Shown here piece after piece: positions 39,203-48,401 of a DNA stretch of 64,000 nucleotides (position 1 is the stretch's first letter; each line of letters begins with the position of its first letter). This DNA is from Thermoanaerobaculia bacterium. Lineage in GTDB: Bacteria; Acidobacteriota; Thermoanaerobaculia; Multivoradales; JAHEKO01. The notes under the pieces are model-generated. The model did not search any database. It was not told the DNA's origin and saw only the letters and a program-made list of their open reading frames with translations. The stretch spans positions 186,001 to 250,000 of the forward strand of contig CAMYOG010000053.1 in the NCBI GenBank assembly GCA_947259925.1, read 5' to 3'. A program made the position numbers and the translations under genes.

Positions 39203-39991
39203 ATGGGAGACGCGCCGGACCGCCTGCAGAGACTGCTCGATCTGGTCGCGCGTCTGCGCGGACCCGGCGGCTGCCCATGGGACCGCGAGCAGCGGCTCGT
39301 CGATTTGCGCGCCTACCTCCTGGAGGAGGCCCACGAGACCGCCGCCGCGATCGATGCCGAAGATCCGGATGCGCTGGCCACCGAGCTGGGCGATCTGCTC
39401 TTTCAGATCGCGTTTCTCGGTCGCATCGGCGAAGAGCTCCAGTGGTTCTCGGTCGACGATGTCGTCGACCGGATCGAGCGCAAGATGATCGACCGTCACC
39501 CACACGTGTTCGGCGACGATCGGCTGGAGACCGCGGCCGAGGTCCGCCGCTCGTGGGAGGAGCGCAAGGCGAGCGATCCCGAGCGATCCGGCTCGCTGCT
39601 CTCGGGCGTCGCCCACTCCCTGCCCGCCCTGGTCGCCGCCTACCGTCTGACCCAGAAGGCGGCCGGTGTCGGCTTCGACTGGCCCGACACCGGCGGCGTG
39701 CTCGACAAGCTGGTCGAAGAGATCGACGAGCTGCGCGGCGCTATCGGAGACGGTAGCGCAGAGATCGACCAACAGAGGACCCTGGAGGAGATGGGCGACC
39801 TCCTCTTCAGTGTCGCCAATCTCGCGCGTCATCTGGGAATCGACCCCGAGGCAGCCCTGGCCGCGACCAACCTCAAGTTCCGCCGGCGCTTCGAGCACAT
39901 CGAGCGGAGACTGAAGGAGAACGGCCAGACCCTCGACCAGGCGACCCTCGACGAGATGGAACGGCTCTGGGTCGAGGCCAAGGATCGGTAG
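39203..39991 (+). CDS. mazG: Nucleoside triphosphate pyrophosphohydrolase MazG
   Basis: 262 residues, the two-domain MazG layout. The first domain holds GGCPWDREQRLVDLRAYLLE and ELGDLLFQIAFLG, the second LVEEIDELRGAIGDG and EEMGDLLFSVANLARHLGI; the repeated ExxE and GDLLF patterns place the metal ligands. It hydrolyses NTPs, including aberrant ones, to NMP and pyrophosphate and cleanses the nucleotide pool. Divergent from the DUF1844 gene and followed by the repeat block. Confidence 0.94.
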   Translation: MGDAPDRLQRLLDLVARLRGPGGCPWDREQRLVDLRAYLLEEAHETAAAIDAEDPDALATELGDLLFQIAFLGRIGEELQWFSVDDVVDRIERKMIDRHPHVFGDDRLETAAEVRRSWEERKASDPERSGSLLSGVAHSLPALVAAYRLTQKAAGVGFDWPDTGGVLDKLVEEIDELRGAIGDGSAEIDQQRTLEEMGDLLFSVANLARHLGIDPEAALAATNLKFRRRFEHIERRLKENGQTLDQATLDEMERLWVEAKDR

Positions 39992-40473
39992 GGCCGGCAG
40001 GGGGTGCCGGGTGCCGCTGCCGGGGCTGTCGGGCGACCCGGGGTGCTGGGTGCCGCTGCCGGGGCTGTCGGGCGTCAGCACTGCAACTGTAGGGCTCCGG
40101 TGGAGGAAAGGCGCCCTCCCTTACGCCCCCGCAGCGGCACCCAGCACCCCGGGTCGGTCTTGGGAAACACCTGGAAGTCGCTCTGTCCTGGCGGCGTAGT
40201 TGTGGCGCGGGGTACCGTCTCTGGGCTGTCAGGCGTCAGCACTTTGGCTGGAGGGCTCCGGTGAAGCAGGGGCACCCTTGAAGGTCGCTGCGTCCGCACG
40301 CGGTAGTCGCGCCGTGGGGTACCGTGGGCGGGGCATAAAGGAGGGCGCGGTACCTCCACCGGAGCTTGCCAGCTACAGTGCTGACGCCCGACAGCCCCGG
40401 GCATGGTACCCCGCGACGCGCCACCACTCTGCTGACACCGGACAGCCCTGCAGCGCCACCTGGCGTTCCGGGT
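39992..40473. repeat. Noncoding composite repeat block between mazG and tesA
   Basis: About 480 bases without a credible gene, built from repeated and inverted segments. A unit of about 47 bases (core GGGCTGTCGGGCGTCAGCAC) occurs directly at 40059-40105 and, diverged, at 40221-40266. It occurs inverted at 40354-40400 and, partly, at 40427-40450. A direct repeat of 27 bases occurs at 40009-40035 and 40048-40074. Short open frames in the block are low-complexity by-products of the repeats. Confidence 0.8.
40037..40153. repeat. Perfect 23-base inverted repeat with 71-base interior
   Basis: Arms 40037-40059 and 40131-40153 are exact reverse complements (inner part of the left arm GGTGCTGGGTGCCGCTGC). 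The interior carries one copy of the 47-base unit of the block. The layout is that of a small non-autonomous mobile or REP-type element, and the RNA could form a long hairpin. Confidence 0.82.
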
Positions 40474-41163
40474 CTAGCCCGAGTCGTCGATCGCCTCGAC
40501 GGCAGAGAGGATGGTGGGATAGATGTGGTCGGCGATCTTCCGGTGACCTGCGGTGTTCGGGTGGATGCCGTCGACCAGGTTCAGGCGGCGGATGCCGGCG
40601 ACACCCTCCAGCAGGAAGGGAATCCACTCGACCTCGAGCTCGTCCGCCAGTGCCGGGAAGAGCGCTTCGAAGCTCTCGACGTAGTCCGGGCCGTAGTTGG
40701 GCGGTAGCTGCATGCCGGCGAGAACCACCCGCGCGCCGGCGGCTCGGGTGCGCTCGACGATCTCACGCAGGTTGCGCTCGGTCATCGCCGGGGAGAGCCC
40801 GCGCAACCCATCGTTGGCTCCCAACGAAACAAAGAGTATGTCGGGGCTCTGGCGCAGCAGCCAGTCGAGACGACTCAGCCCGCCGGCCGAGGTATCGCCG
40901 CTGACGCCGGCGTTGACCGCCCTGACCTGGAATCCGTCGGCCAGCAGCCGTCGCTCGACCAGGGCCGGGAACGCCTCCTCCTCGGGCAGGCCGAGGCCGG
41001 CGGTCAGGCTGTCGCCCAGGAAGACGATCCGGATCTCTACCTGGTCGACAGCCTGACCGTCGGGCGCCGGGGCGGCGGAGCGGACCGCGGCCGGCTCCTG
41101 CTGACAGCCGAGGAGGCCTAGCAAGACGACGGTTCCTATCAGGTATCGGCTCACGTAGCCCAT
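40474..41163 (-). CDS. tesA: GDSL-type esterase / acyl-CoA thioesterase I, lipoprotein
   Basis: 229 residues of the SGNH hydrolase family. Block I has the nucleophile in VFLGDSLTAGLGLP, block II is AVNAGVSGDTSAGG, block III is GANDGLRGL, and block V is DGIHPNTAGH with the catalytic Asp-His. The signal segment (LIGTVVLLGLLGC) ends in a lipobox, so it is probably anchored at the membrane. The divergent ABC pair next to it reproduces the tesA-ybbA-ybbP order of E. coli, which supports the symbol. Confidence 0.9.
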   Translation of the reverse strand: MGYVSRYLIGTVVLLGLLGCQQEPAAVRSAAPAPDGQAVDQVEIRIVFLGDSLTAGLGLPEEEAFPALVERRLLADGFQVRAVNAGVSGDTSAGGLSRLDWLLRQSPDILFVSLGANDGLRGLSPAMTERNLREIVERTRAAGARVVLAGMQLPPNYGPDYVESFEALFPALADELEVEWIPFLLEGVAGIRRLNLVDGIHPNTAGHRKIADHIYPTILSAVEAIDDSG

Positions 41164-41209
41164 CGCCCACTGATTCTAGTTAGATCGAACCTCTCTTCTC
41201 CGCTACCGT

Positions 41210-41902
41210 ATGCCGAGCATGACCGCCACGCCACGGCTCGAGCTCCGCGCGCTCACCAAGCAGTTCGACTCGGGTGGATCCGTGCTGACCGTTCTCGACG
41301 GCGTCGACCTCGAGTTGGCGGCGGGCGAGTCGCTGGCCGTGTTGGGGCCGTCCGGCAGTGGCAAGTCGACGCTGCTGGCGCTGGCGGCGGGGCTCGACCG
41401 GCCGACCTCCGGACGGGTACTGCTCGACGGCCGGGAGATCCAGTCGCTCTCCGAAGACGAGCTGGCACTGCTCCGGCGGCACAAGGTGGGCTTTGTCTTC
41501 CAGACCTTCCAGCTGCTGACCAATCTGACGGCGTTCGAGAACGTCCTGCTGCCGCTCGAGCTAGCCGCGGCGGAAAATGCCCGCGGCCGTGCCAGCGAGC
41601 TGCTCGAGACGGTCGGGCTCGGCGAGCGCGCTCATCACTATCCGGGTCAGCTCTCCGGCGGCGAGCAGCAGCGTGTCGCTCTGGCCCGAGCGTTCGCGAC
41701 CAACCCCCCGATCCTGCTGGCCGACGAGCCGACCGGCAACCTCGATCGCGACACCGGCGGCATGGTGCTCGAGATCCTCGCCGATCTGCACGACCGATTC
41801 GGTACCACGATGATCCTAGTGACTCACGACCCGGCGGTAGCGGCGGTCGCCGACCGGAGTGTCGAGCTCGTGGCCGGACGGCTCGAGGAAGTCACGCGAT
41901 AG
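41210..41902 (+). CDS. ABC transporter ATP-binding protein (LolD/YbbA-like)
   Basis: 230 residues. Walker [18 protein letters not shown]-loop FVFQTFQLL, signature [15 protein letters not shown], Walker [13 protein letters not shown] and the switch His in TMILVTHDP. It belongs to the MacB/LolD class that drives mechanotransmission rather than substrate transport. It powers the permease encoded 7 bases downstream and is divergent from tesA. Confidence 0.95.
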   Translation: MPSMTATPRLELRALTKQFDSGGSVLTVLDGVDLELAAGESLAVLGPSGSGKSTLLALAAGLDRPTSGRVLLDGREIQSLSEDELALLRRHKVGFVFQTFQLLTNLTAFENVLLPLELAAAENARGRASELLETVGLGERAHHYPGQLSGGEQQRVALARAFATNPPILLADEPTGNLDRDTGGMVLEILADLHDRFGTTMILVTHDPAVAAVADRSVELVAGRLEEVTR

Positions 41903-41909
41903 CGGTCGA

Positions 41910-44468
41910 ATGCGCGCGCGCGACTTCGTTCGGCAGATGGTTCGCGAGTCGCGCGGCTCGCGTGCTCGCCTACTCTTCTTCGTGATCTGCCTGGCGGTGG
42001 GCGTCGCGGCGATCGTCGCGGTCGCCGGCCTGACGGCCAGCCTGGAGCTGGGCATTCGGCGCGAGGCGCGTCAGCTGCTCGCCGCCGACCTGGCGCTGCA
42101 GGGGCGGACACCGCTGCCCGCGACCGCCGACGACTACCTGGCGGACCGTCCGAAGATCGAGCAGGCGCGGCTCAAGGAGATGGTCACCGTAGTGGCCGCG
42201 CCACCGTCGCCGGAGGGTGAGCCCGGCCGGAGTCAGGTGGTCGAGCTGAAGGCGGTTGAGGGCGGCTATCCCTTCTACGGTGAGCTCGAGATCGAGCCCG
42301 CAAGCGACCTCTCCCGCCTCCTGACCGATCGCAGTGTAGTGGTCGCCCCGGACCTTCCGGGCCGGCTCGGCGTCGCACGGAACGGATCGATCCTGATCGG
42401 CGGCGTGCCGTTCGAGATCGTCGGGGTGGTCCGGCGCGAGCCCGACCGGGGAGCCGACGCCTTCACCCTCGGCCCGCGGGTGCTGGTCTCGATGGCCGGG
42501 CTCGAGCGCGCCGGGCTCGAGCGCTTCGGCTCCCGCATCTCGTACCGCCGCCTGCTCAAGTCGCCGGCCGGCGCGGGCAACGAGGAGCTGGCGGCGCTCG
42601 CCGAAGAGCTCCGCGCTCTGTCGCCCGCCGGTGTGGGCGGGTTTCGGGTCGAGACCTACGCCGAGGCCCAGCCCGCGCTGCGCGAGGGTCTCCGGCAGGT
42701 CGACCGCTACCTCGGTCTGCTCGCCCTGCTCTCCCTGCTGCTCGGGGGTATCGGGGTCGCCCAGACCACCCGCAGCTGGCTCGACGGACGGACCGACTCG
42801 ATGGCCATCCTCCGCTCGCTCGGCTACCGCCCCGCCGACGTGACCGGACTCTACCTGGGCCAGACCGTGCTGCTCGGGCTGGCCGGAAGTGCCTGCGGTG
42901 CGGCGCTCGGACTCGCCGTCCAGCATGTGGCGCCTTTCCTGCTGGGAGATCTGCTGCCGACCACCCTCCAGCTGCAGGTCTGGCAGCCTGGTCCGGTGCT
43001 GCGCGGCGTCGCCCTCGGCACCACGACGGCGGTCCTCTTCAGCCTGGCGCCGCTGGCCGCCATCCGCCGGGTACCGCCGCTCCGTGTTCTGCGCAAGGAC
43101 GTCGAGCCGCTGCCGCCGAGCCGGGCGGGGCAGGCGTTCACCCTGATCAGTCTGCTGGCGGGGATCTGGCTGGCCGCCACCGCGCAGTCCCGCTCGCCGT
43201 GGCTGGGTCTTCAGTTCACGGCCGGAATCGCGGTCGTCACGGTGCTTCTGGCTCTGGCCGCCAAGCTCCTCATCCGGATCCTCGGCCACTTGCCACGCGG
43301 ACGGCGGCGGGGTCGTGGCAACGTCTGGCTGCGTCATGGCCTGGCTTCGATCGGCCGGCCCGGGGCGGGCACGGTCGGCGCCGTCGTCGCGGTCGGGCTG
43401 GGGGTCGTCGTCCTGCTGGCGGTCGTCCTGGTCGAGCGATCGCTCCGTCGGGAGCTGACCCCGGAGCTCGAGGAGCGCGCGCCGACCGCCTTCCTGGTCG
43501 ACATCCAGCCCGATCAGTGGCCCGGAGTCGACACCCTTCTCGACGACCAGGGAGCGACCCGCGTGCAGTCGGTGCCGGTGGTGACGGCGCGCCTGCTGAG
43601 CATCGACGGCAAACAGGTGGACGAGATCGCGAACGCCGACGATCGCGATCGCGACAGCCGCTGGGCGCTGACCAGGGAGCAGCGGTTGACCTATATGGAA
43701 GAGCTGCCCGAAGACAACCGAATCATCGCCGGCGCTCTCTGGTCGGATCCGGAGCGCGCCGAGGTGAGCGTGGAAGAGGACTTCGCCCGCGACCTCGGAG
43801 TCGGCCTGGGCAGCGAGCTGGTGTTCGACATTCAGGGCGTCGAGCTGCCGCTGGTGGTGACCAGCCTCCGCTCGGTCAACTGGCGCACCTTCGACATCAA
43901 CTTCTTCCTGGTCGTCGAGACCGAGGCGCTCGCCGGCGCGCCCCACTACCGCGTGGCAACCGCGAAGCTGCCGGCCGAGCGCGAGCAGGCGATTCAGGAT
44001 CACCTGGCCGCGAGCTACCCGAACGTCACCCTGATCGAGATCGGCAGACTCCTGGCACAGGTCCGAGCGGTACTGGCGCGCCTGGCGACCGGCGTCCAGT
44101 TCCTGGGCGCGTTCACCATCCTGGCGGGGATCGCGATCCTCGCCGGAGCGATCAGCGCGGCTACGCTCAAGCGCTCGCGCGAGCTAGCGCTGCTCAAGAC
44201 GCTCGGCATGACCCGCCGAGACGTTGCCAAGATGCTGGCGGTCGAGTTCGCGCTGCTCGGGCTGGTCGCCGGCCTGCTCGGCACCGCCGGTGGCCTGCTG
44301 CTCGCCCGCGCGGTGGTGACGCTCGGAATGGAGCTGCCGTGGCGCTTCGAGCCCGGCCCGCTGGTCCTAGCGCTCGTCGCGAGCACCACGCTCACCGCGG
44401 TCACTGGAGTGCTGGCGAGCGGCCGCGCGCTCCAATCGCGCCCGATCGAGGTCCTCCGCTCCGAATAG
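41910..44468 (+). CDS. FtsX-like ABC permease (YbbP type)
   Basis: 852 residues with two FtsX-type repeats. The first helix is LLFFVICLAVGVAAIVAVAG, followed by a periplasmic domain (about 45-255), three helices (near YLGLLALLSLLLGGIGVAQT), a middle pair (about 420-455), a second periplasmic domain and three C-terminal helices (near LGAFTILAGIAILAGAISAA). This is the YbbP arrangement, paired with the ATPase upstream and tesA divergent. In E. coli the set is linked to release of lipid or thioester substrates at the membrane, which remains inference here. It ends 5 bases before the convergent deacetylase gene. Confidence 0.92.
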   Translation: MRARDFVRQMVRESRGSRARLLFFVICLAVGVAAIVAVAGLTASLELGIRREARQLLAADLALQGRTPLPATADDYLADRPKIEQARLKEMVTVVAAPPSPEGEPGRSQVVELKAVEGGYPFYGELEIEPASDLSRLLTDRSVVVAPDLPGRLGVARNGSILIGGVPFEIVGVVRREPDRGADAFTLGPRVLVSMAGLERAGLERFGSRISYRRLLKSPAGAGNEELAALAEELRALSPAGVGGFRVETYAEAQPALREGLRQVDRYLGLLALLSLLLGGIGVAQTTRSWLDGRTDSMAILRSLGYRPADVTGLYLGQTVLLGLAGSACGAALGLAVQHVAPFLLGDLLPTTLQLQVWQPGPVLRGVALGTTTAVLFSLAPLAAIRRVPPLRVLRKDVEPLPPSRAGQAFTLISLLAGIWLAATAQSRSPWLGLQFTAGIAVVTVLLALAAKLLIRILGHLPRGRRRGRGNVWLRHGLASIGRPGAGTVGAVVAVGLGVVVLLAVVLVERSLRRELTPELEERAPTAFLVDIQPDQWPGVDTLLDDQGATRVQSVPVVTARLLSIDGKQVDEIANADDRDRDSRWALTREQRLTYMEELPEDNRIIAGALWSDPERAEVSVEEDFARDLGVGLGSELVFDIQGVELPLVVTSLRSVNWRTFDINFFLVVETEALAGAPHYRVATAKLPAEREQAIQDHLAASYPNVTLIEIGRLLAQVRAVLARLATGVQFLGAFTILAGIAILAGAISAATLKRSRELALLKTLGMTRRDVAKMLAVEFALLGLVAGLLGTAGGLLLARAVVTLGMELPWRFEPGPLVLALVASTTLTAVTGVLASGRALQSRPIEVLRSE

Positions 44469-44473
44469 ACAAG

Positions 44474-45418
44474 CTACCGGAGCAGCTCCGGACCGCCGGC
44501 GCGGCTGGTCAACGCGCTGACCGGCACGAACTCGAAACCGGCGGCGAGCGCTTGCGGGATCTCCTCGCGCAACACGGCGATGGTATCCGCATGGGGATGC
44601 GCGATCGCGACCGCGGAGCCGCGATCCAGCGCGACTCCGAGCAGCCGGCGGAACTGGCCGCGAATCGCCTCCGGCTCGGCGTCGGCGTCGAGGAAGACCT
44701 GGCGCTCGGCCGCCGCCAGCCCCATCTCGAGTGCCAGCTGATAACCGACGCTGTCGGGGCTGGTGCGCGAATCCAGGAAGAAGAGCTCGCGCTCGGCGAG
44801 CACACCGAGGACCGCCCGCATGCTCTCGGCGTCGGCGCTCAACTCGGAGCCCATGTGGTTGTTCACGCCCTTGGCGCCGTTGACCGCGCCGAGCGCCCAG
44901 CGCGTCGCTGCCTCGAGCTCGGCACGGCTCATCGCCCCGGTCAGCGCGCCCGGACCGGGATCGGCCTCGGTGCTCGGTTGCATCGGCAGATGGAGCAGGA
45001 CCTCGGCTCCCAGTCGATCGAGCTCGGTGATGACGTCGAACGTCCGGGTCTCGAAGGGCAGCACTCCGAAGGAGAGCGGTACTCCGAGGTCGGCGAGCTC
45101 GGCCACGTCCTGGACCCTCCGGCCCAGGTCGTCGATCACCAGCGCGATCTTGCGCCCGTCGCCGCGCGGGATCGGCGGCAGCTCGATCGGCCGAGAGGTC
45201 TCCACCGGCGGGGCATCGGGGACGGGCGGCGGCTCGACCACGGTTGTCTCGGCCGCCGGCGGCCGGGCGACGGCGACCTCCGCTGGTCCGGTCGAGAGCT
45301 CGGGCGCGGCCGCCGGCTGACGGCCGCTCGCGCCGATCAGGTAGCCGAGGATCAGCGAGACGATCGCGACCCCGACGATCAACGACCAGTTCCTGCTCTC
45401 GGCGCCCCTGCTCGCCAT
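44474..45418 (-). CDS. Divergent polysaccharide deacetylase family protein (YibQ type)
   Basis: 314 residues. One N-terminal transmembrane helix (LIVGVAIVSLILGYLIGA) is followed by a proline-rich linker to about residue 85 and a NodB-like barrel. The core starts KIALVIDDLGRRVQDVAELA and continues with VLLHLPMQPS, GVNNHMGSELS and AIAHPHADTI, the metal-binding Asp, His and His positions of the YibQ family. The substrate is unknown, probably an envelope sugar. It precedes the S41-like gene on the minus strand. Confidence 0.88.
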   Translation of the reverse strand: MASRGAESRNWSLIVGVAIVSLILGYLIGASGRQPAAAPELSTGPAEVAVARPPAAETTVVEPPPVPDAPPVETSRPIELPPIPRGDGRKIALVIDDLGRRVQDVAELADLGVPLSFGVLPFETRTFDVITELDRLGAEVLLHLPMQPSTEADPGPGALTGAMSRAELEAATRWALGAVNGAKGVNNHMGSELSADAESMRAVLGVLAERELFFLDSRTSPDSVGYQLALEMGLAAAERQVFLDADAEPEAIRGQFRRLLGVALDRGSAVAIAHPHADTIAVLREEIPQALAAGFEFVPVSALTSRAGGPELLR

Positions 45419-45440
45419 CGGATTGCCTCGCGAACGCCGG

Positions 45441-46619
45441 CTAGGCGACCTTCTTCAGAGCCGGCTCGGCCTCGCGCAGCCGCTCGAGACCCCGCTTGAG
45501 GATCAGATCGGGGAGCGGAATCTCGGCCTCCGAGAGGTTACGGCTCGCTTCGGAGACCCGCAGCTCGGGCTCGAGACTCGTCTGGATCGGCGCCTCGTCG
45601 GGCCCGGTGTAGAAGGCGTCGGTCAAGAACAGCTCGCCACCGGTCGAGAGGGTGACGGCGGTCTGCCGGCCGGCGTGACCGAAGCTCGGCTCCCCGACCA
45701 GCTCCGCCCTGCCCGACTGCTGGAGAATCGCCGCCAGGATCTCGCTCGCGCCCTGGGTGGCGCGATCGATCAACACGACCACCGTCCCCTGCCAGACCGG
45801 TGGGCGCTCGCCGGTGAAGGTCTCGAGGATCTCGGAGCGGCTGATCAGCCCGCCCAGCTTGCCGGTCACGAACAGTTCGGCGACCTCGTACGCGGCCTCG
45901 CTCGACCCACCGGCGACTCCTCGCAGGTCGAGCAGCAGACTGTCTGCGCCCTCGGCCGCGAGATCCGCCAGCAGACGCTCAACGGTCGCCAACGTCCGCG
46001 GCTCGAACCGGGAGAGGCGCAGGACCGGCAGGTCCTCTTGGCGCTCGAGCGCCGGTGCCGGCGGTTCGAACGCCGCCAGGGTCAGACTCCTCTCCTCGCT
46101 CTGGCCGCGCCGGATTACCTCCAGGGTCAGCTCGGTACCGGGCTCGCCCGCGAACTCCGTATGGATCTCCCAGAGCGGCATCCGCCGGGTCCGCCGGCCG
46201 TTGATCTGGGCGATCGCGTCGCCGCGCTCGAGACCGCTCGCCGCGCCCGGGCTGCCGGGCGAGACCGCCAGCACATAGGCGATGCCGCGCTCCTTGACCA
46301 GGGAGACCCCGCTGTGCCCGATGCCGATCTCTCGGGCTTTGCGGTACCTCTCGACCTCCTCGCTGGGCACGAACGTCGACATCGAGTCGAGGGCGTCGGT
46401 CGTACCGTCGAGAGCGCCGGCGAAGAGCAGGTCGACCGAGGTCTCCTCGACGTAAGCGCGACGGATCAGGTTGAGCACCTCGGTGAAGATCGACAGGCTC
46501 TTGTAGAGCGAGTCTTCCTCCGCCTGCTCGCGGGTGACGGCGCGGGCGAACGTTCCCGACGCGATCGCGACGATCACGAGGATCGACACGATGGCGAAGA
46601 TGGCGCGGCCGCGAGTCAT
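45441..46619 (-). CDS. S41 C-terminal-processing-peptidase homologue, catalytic dyad apparently lost
   Basis: 392 residues. A signal anchor (IFAIVSILVIVAIASGTFA) leads to the CTP N-terminal helices, a PDZ domain at about 95-175 (GVSLVKERGIAYVLAVSPGS), and the S41 domain. Where active enzymes have the SASASEI pattern, this protein reads TQGASEI, placing Gly290 at the nucleophile position. The FGKG motif with the catalytic Lys reads FGHAG (His315). It may therefore be a non-proteolytic PDZ protein. Alternatively a shifted dyad is possible, so an alignment is needed. The long 5' frame extension to 47795 is antisense to the next gene and was not used. Confidence 0.85.
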   Translation of the reverse strand: MTRGRAIFAIVSILVIVAIASGTFARAVTREQAEEDSLYKSLSIFTEVLNLIRRAYVEETSVDLLFAGALDGTTDALDSMSTFVPSEEVERYRKAREIGIGHSGVSLVKERGIAYVLAVSPGSPGAASGLERGDAIAQINGRRTRRMPLWEIHTEFAGEPGTELTLEVIRRGQSEERSLTLAAFEPPAPALERQEDLPVLRLSRFEPRTLATVERLLADLAAEGADSLLLDLRGVAGGSSEAAYEVAELFVTGKLGGLISRSEILETFTGERPPVWQGTVVVLIDRATQGASEILAAILQQSGRAELVGEPSFGHAGRQTAVTLSTGGELFLTDAFYTGPDEAPIQTSLEPELRVSEASRNLSEAEIPLPDLILKRGLERLREAEPALKKVA

Positions 46620-46757
46620 GCTGTCTTTCGTTCGAGAGATGCCGGCTGGATGGAACTCCAGCGGCCGAGAGATCGCCCCCGAAGATAGCACATCGCCAGC
46701 ACTCGCCCGAGTCCAATCGTGCACTGCTCGGGCGCCGCGGAGCGGCGATCCGGCTCG

Positions 46758-48401
46758 ATGGTAGAGTCGCTCGCGCACCTCTCCGGCCGGCGCCGCCAGC
46801 CGGCTTTCCGCTCTCGAGTGTCGCGCACCTTGATCCGCACCTTCCACCTTGGGCACCTCCTGCGGCGGCTGCTGACGGCGGCGCCGCTGCTGATCGTCGG
46901 CTGCGGCGGCGAGCCCACGAGCCTCGTGCCCGAAGCCAACGAGCTGGTGGTGGCGCTGCGCAGCGCCCCGATCAACCTCGACCCGCGGCTGGCCACCGAT
47001 CAGGCGTCGAGCGCCGTCCTGCAGCTGGTGATGAGCGGCCTGGTGACCAAGAACGCCAACGGCGACTTCATCCCCGATCTGGCGGAATCGTGGGAGATCC
47101 TCGACGACAACCGCCGCTATCGATTCCATCTGCGCGACGGCGTCACCTTCCACGACGGCAGATCGCTGTCGGCGGCGGACGTCGTCTGGACCTTTCAGAC
47201 CATCCTCGACGGCCAGGTGACCAGCCCCAAGCGGGGAGCGTTCGTCCAGCTCGAGAGGGTCGAGCAGGTGGATGAGCTGACCGTCGACTTCGTCCTCAGC
47301 GAGCCGTACGGGGCGATGCTCGGCAACCTCACACCTTTCATGGGGATCGTGCCGGCGGGATCGGACGCCGAGTCGCTCAACCGGCATCCGATCGGCACCG
47401 GACCGTTCCGGATGGTCGAGCGGCGCGAGGACCAGGTGGTGGTCGAGGCGTTCGACGGCTACTTCCGAGGCCGACCGAAGCTCGATCGCGTCGTGCTTCG
47501 CGACGTGCCCGACTCGACCGTCCGGGCGCTCGAGCTGCAAAAGGGCTCGGTCCACCTGGTGGTCAACGAGCTGCAGCCCGACGTCGTGGTCAACTTCAGA
47601 GCCGACCCCCGGTTCCAGGTGGTCGAGAGTCCGGGCTCCGGCTACGCCTACATCGGCGTCCAGATGGAGGATCCGGTGCTCGCCGACAAGAGCGTCCGGC
47701 GCGCCATCGCGCACGCGCTCGATCGCGAGCTGCTGGTCAGCTCGATCTGGCGTGGTCTCGGCGTGGTCTCGGAGTCGATGATGCGGCCCGGTCACTGGGC
47801 GCGGAACGAGGAGCTCGAGCCGATCCGATACGATCCCGCGAAAGCGCGCGCGCTGCTCGACGCTGCCGGCTACCCGGATCCCGACGGCGACGGCCCGGAG
47901 CCGCGCTTCGAGCTCACGTTCAAGACCTCGACCGACGAGACCTATCTCCTACAGGCGCAGATCATCCAGCAGATGCTCGCCGGGGTCGGGATCGCGATCG
48001 AGATCCGCTCGCACGAGTTCGCCACCTTCTACAACGACATCAAGCAAGGGAACTTCCAGCTCTTCACCCTGGTCTGGCAGGGCGCCGTCGACCCCGACAT
48101 GTACAGCCTGACGCTCCATTCCGAGAAGGTGCCGCCGAACGGCGCCAATCGCGGGCGCTACAACAACCCCGAGTTCGACCGGCTGGTGGAGGCCGGGGCG
48201 CAGCGAGCGCTCCCCGAGGAGCGACTCCCCTTCTACCTCGAGGCCCAGGAGATCCTGGCCGACGAGCTCCCCTACATCAGCCTCTACATCAAGGCCAACG
48301 TCGCGGTCATGCCCGAGGGCCTGGCCGGATACGAGAACTACTCGAACGGCGAGCTCTTCAGCCTGGCGCGCGCCTACTGGCGCGACCGACCGGGCACCTA
48401 G
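46758..48401 (+). CDS. ABC transporter substrate-binding lipoprotein, peptide type (SBP_bac_5)
   Basis: About 547 residues. A signal peptide ends in LLIVGC, a lipobox. The dipeptide/oligopeptide-binding fold is shown by SAPINLDPRLATDQASSAVL, LAESWEILDDNRRYRFHLRD, GVTFHDGRSLSAADVVWTF and PIGTGPFRMV. It captures peptides or similar solutes for an ABC importer, but no permease or ATPase genes are nearby. The start is uncertain (ATG at 46719, ATG at 46758 or GTG at 46818). The stop overlaps that of the convergent STAS gene in CTAG. Confidence 0.9.
   Translation: MVESLAHLSGRRRQPAFRSRVSRTLIRTFHLGHLLRRLLTAAPLLIVGCGGEPTSLVPEANELVVALRSAPINLDPRLATDQASSAVLQLVMSGLVTKNANGDFIPDLAESWEILDDNRRYRFHLRDGVTFHDGRSLSAADVVWTFQTILDGQVTSPKRGAFVQLERVEQVDELTVDFVLSEPYGAMLGNLTPFMGIVPAGSDAESLNRHPIGTGPFRMVERREDQVVVEAFDGYFRGRPKLDRVVLRDVPDSTVRALELQKGSVHLVVNELQPDVVVNFRADPRFQVVESPGSGYAYIGVQMEDPVLADKSVRRAIAHALDRELLVSSIWRGLGVVSESMMRPGHWARNEELEPIRYDPAKARALLDAAGYPDPDGDGPEPRFELTFKTSTDETYLLQAQIIQQMLAGVGIAIEIRSHEFATFYNDIKQGNFQLFTLVWQGAVDPDMYSLTLHSEKVPPNGANRGRYNNPEFDRLVEAGAQRALPEERLPFYLEAQEILADELPYISLYIKANVAVMPEGLAGYENYSNGELFSLARAYWRDRPGT

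Noticed and set aside
39992..40473. Possible CRISPR array or small genes in the repeat block
   Set aside because: Copies are unequal, partly inverted and not separated by constant-length spacers; no cas genes nearby. Short frames arise from the repeats.
41970..44003. 677-codon minus-strand frame opposite the ABC permease
   Set aside because: No domain, Gln/Arg-rich; the plus-strand frame has clear membrane helices.
46620..47795. 5' extension of the S41-like frame
   Set aside because: It runs antisense through the peptide-binding lipoprotein gene; the ATG at 46619 is directly followed by a signal anchor.
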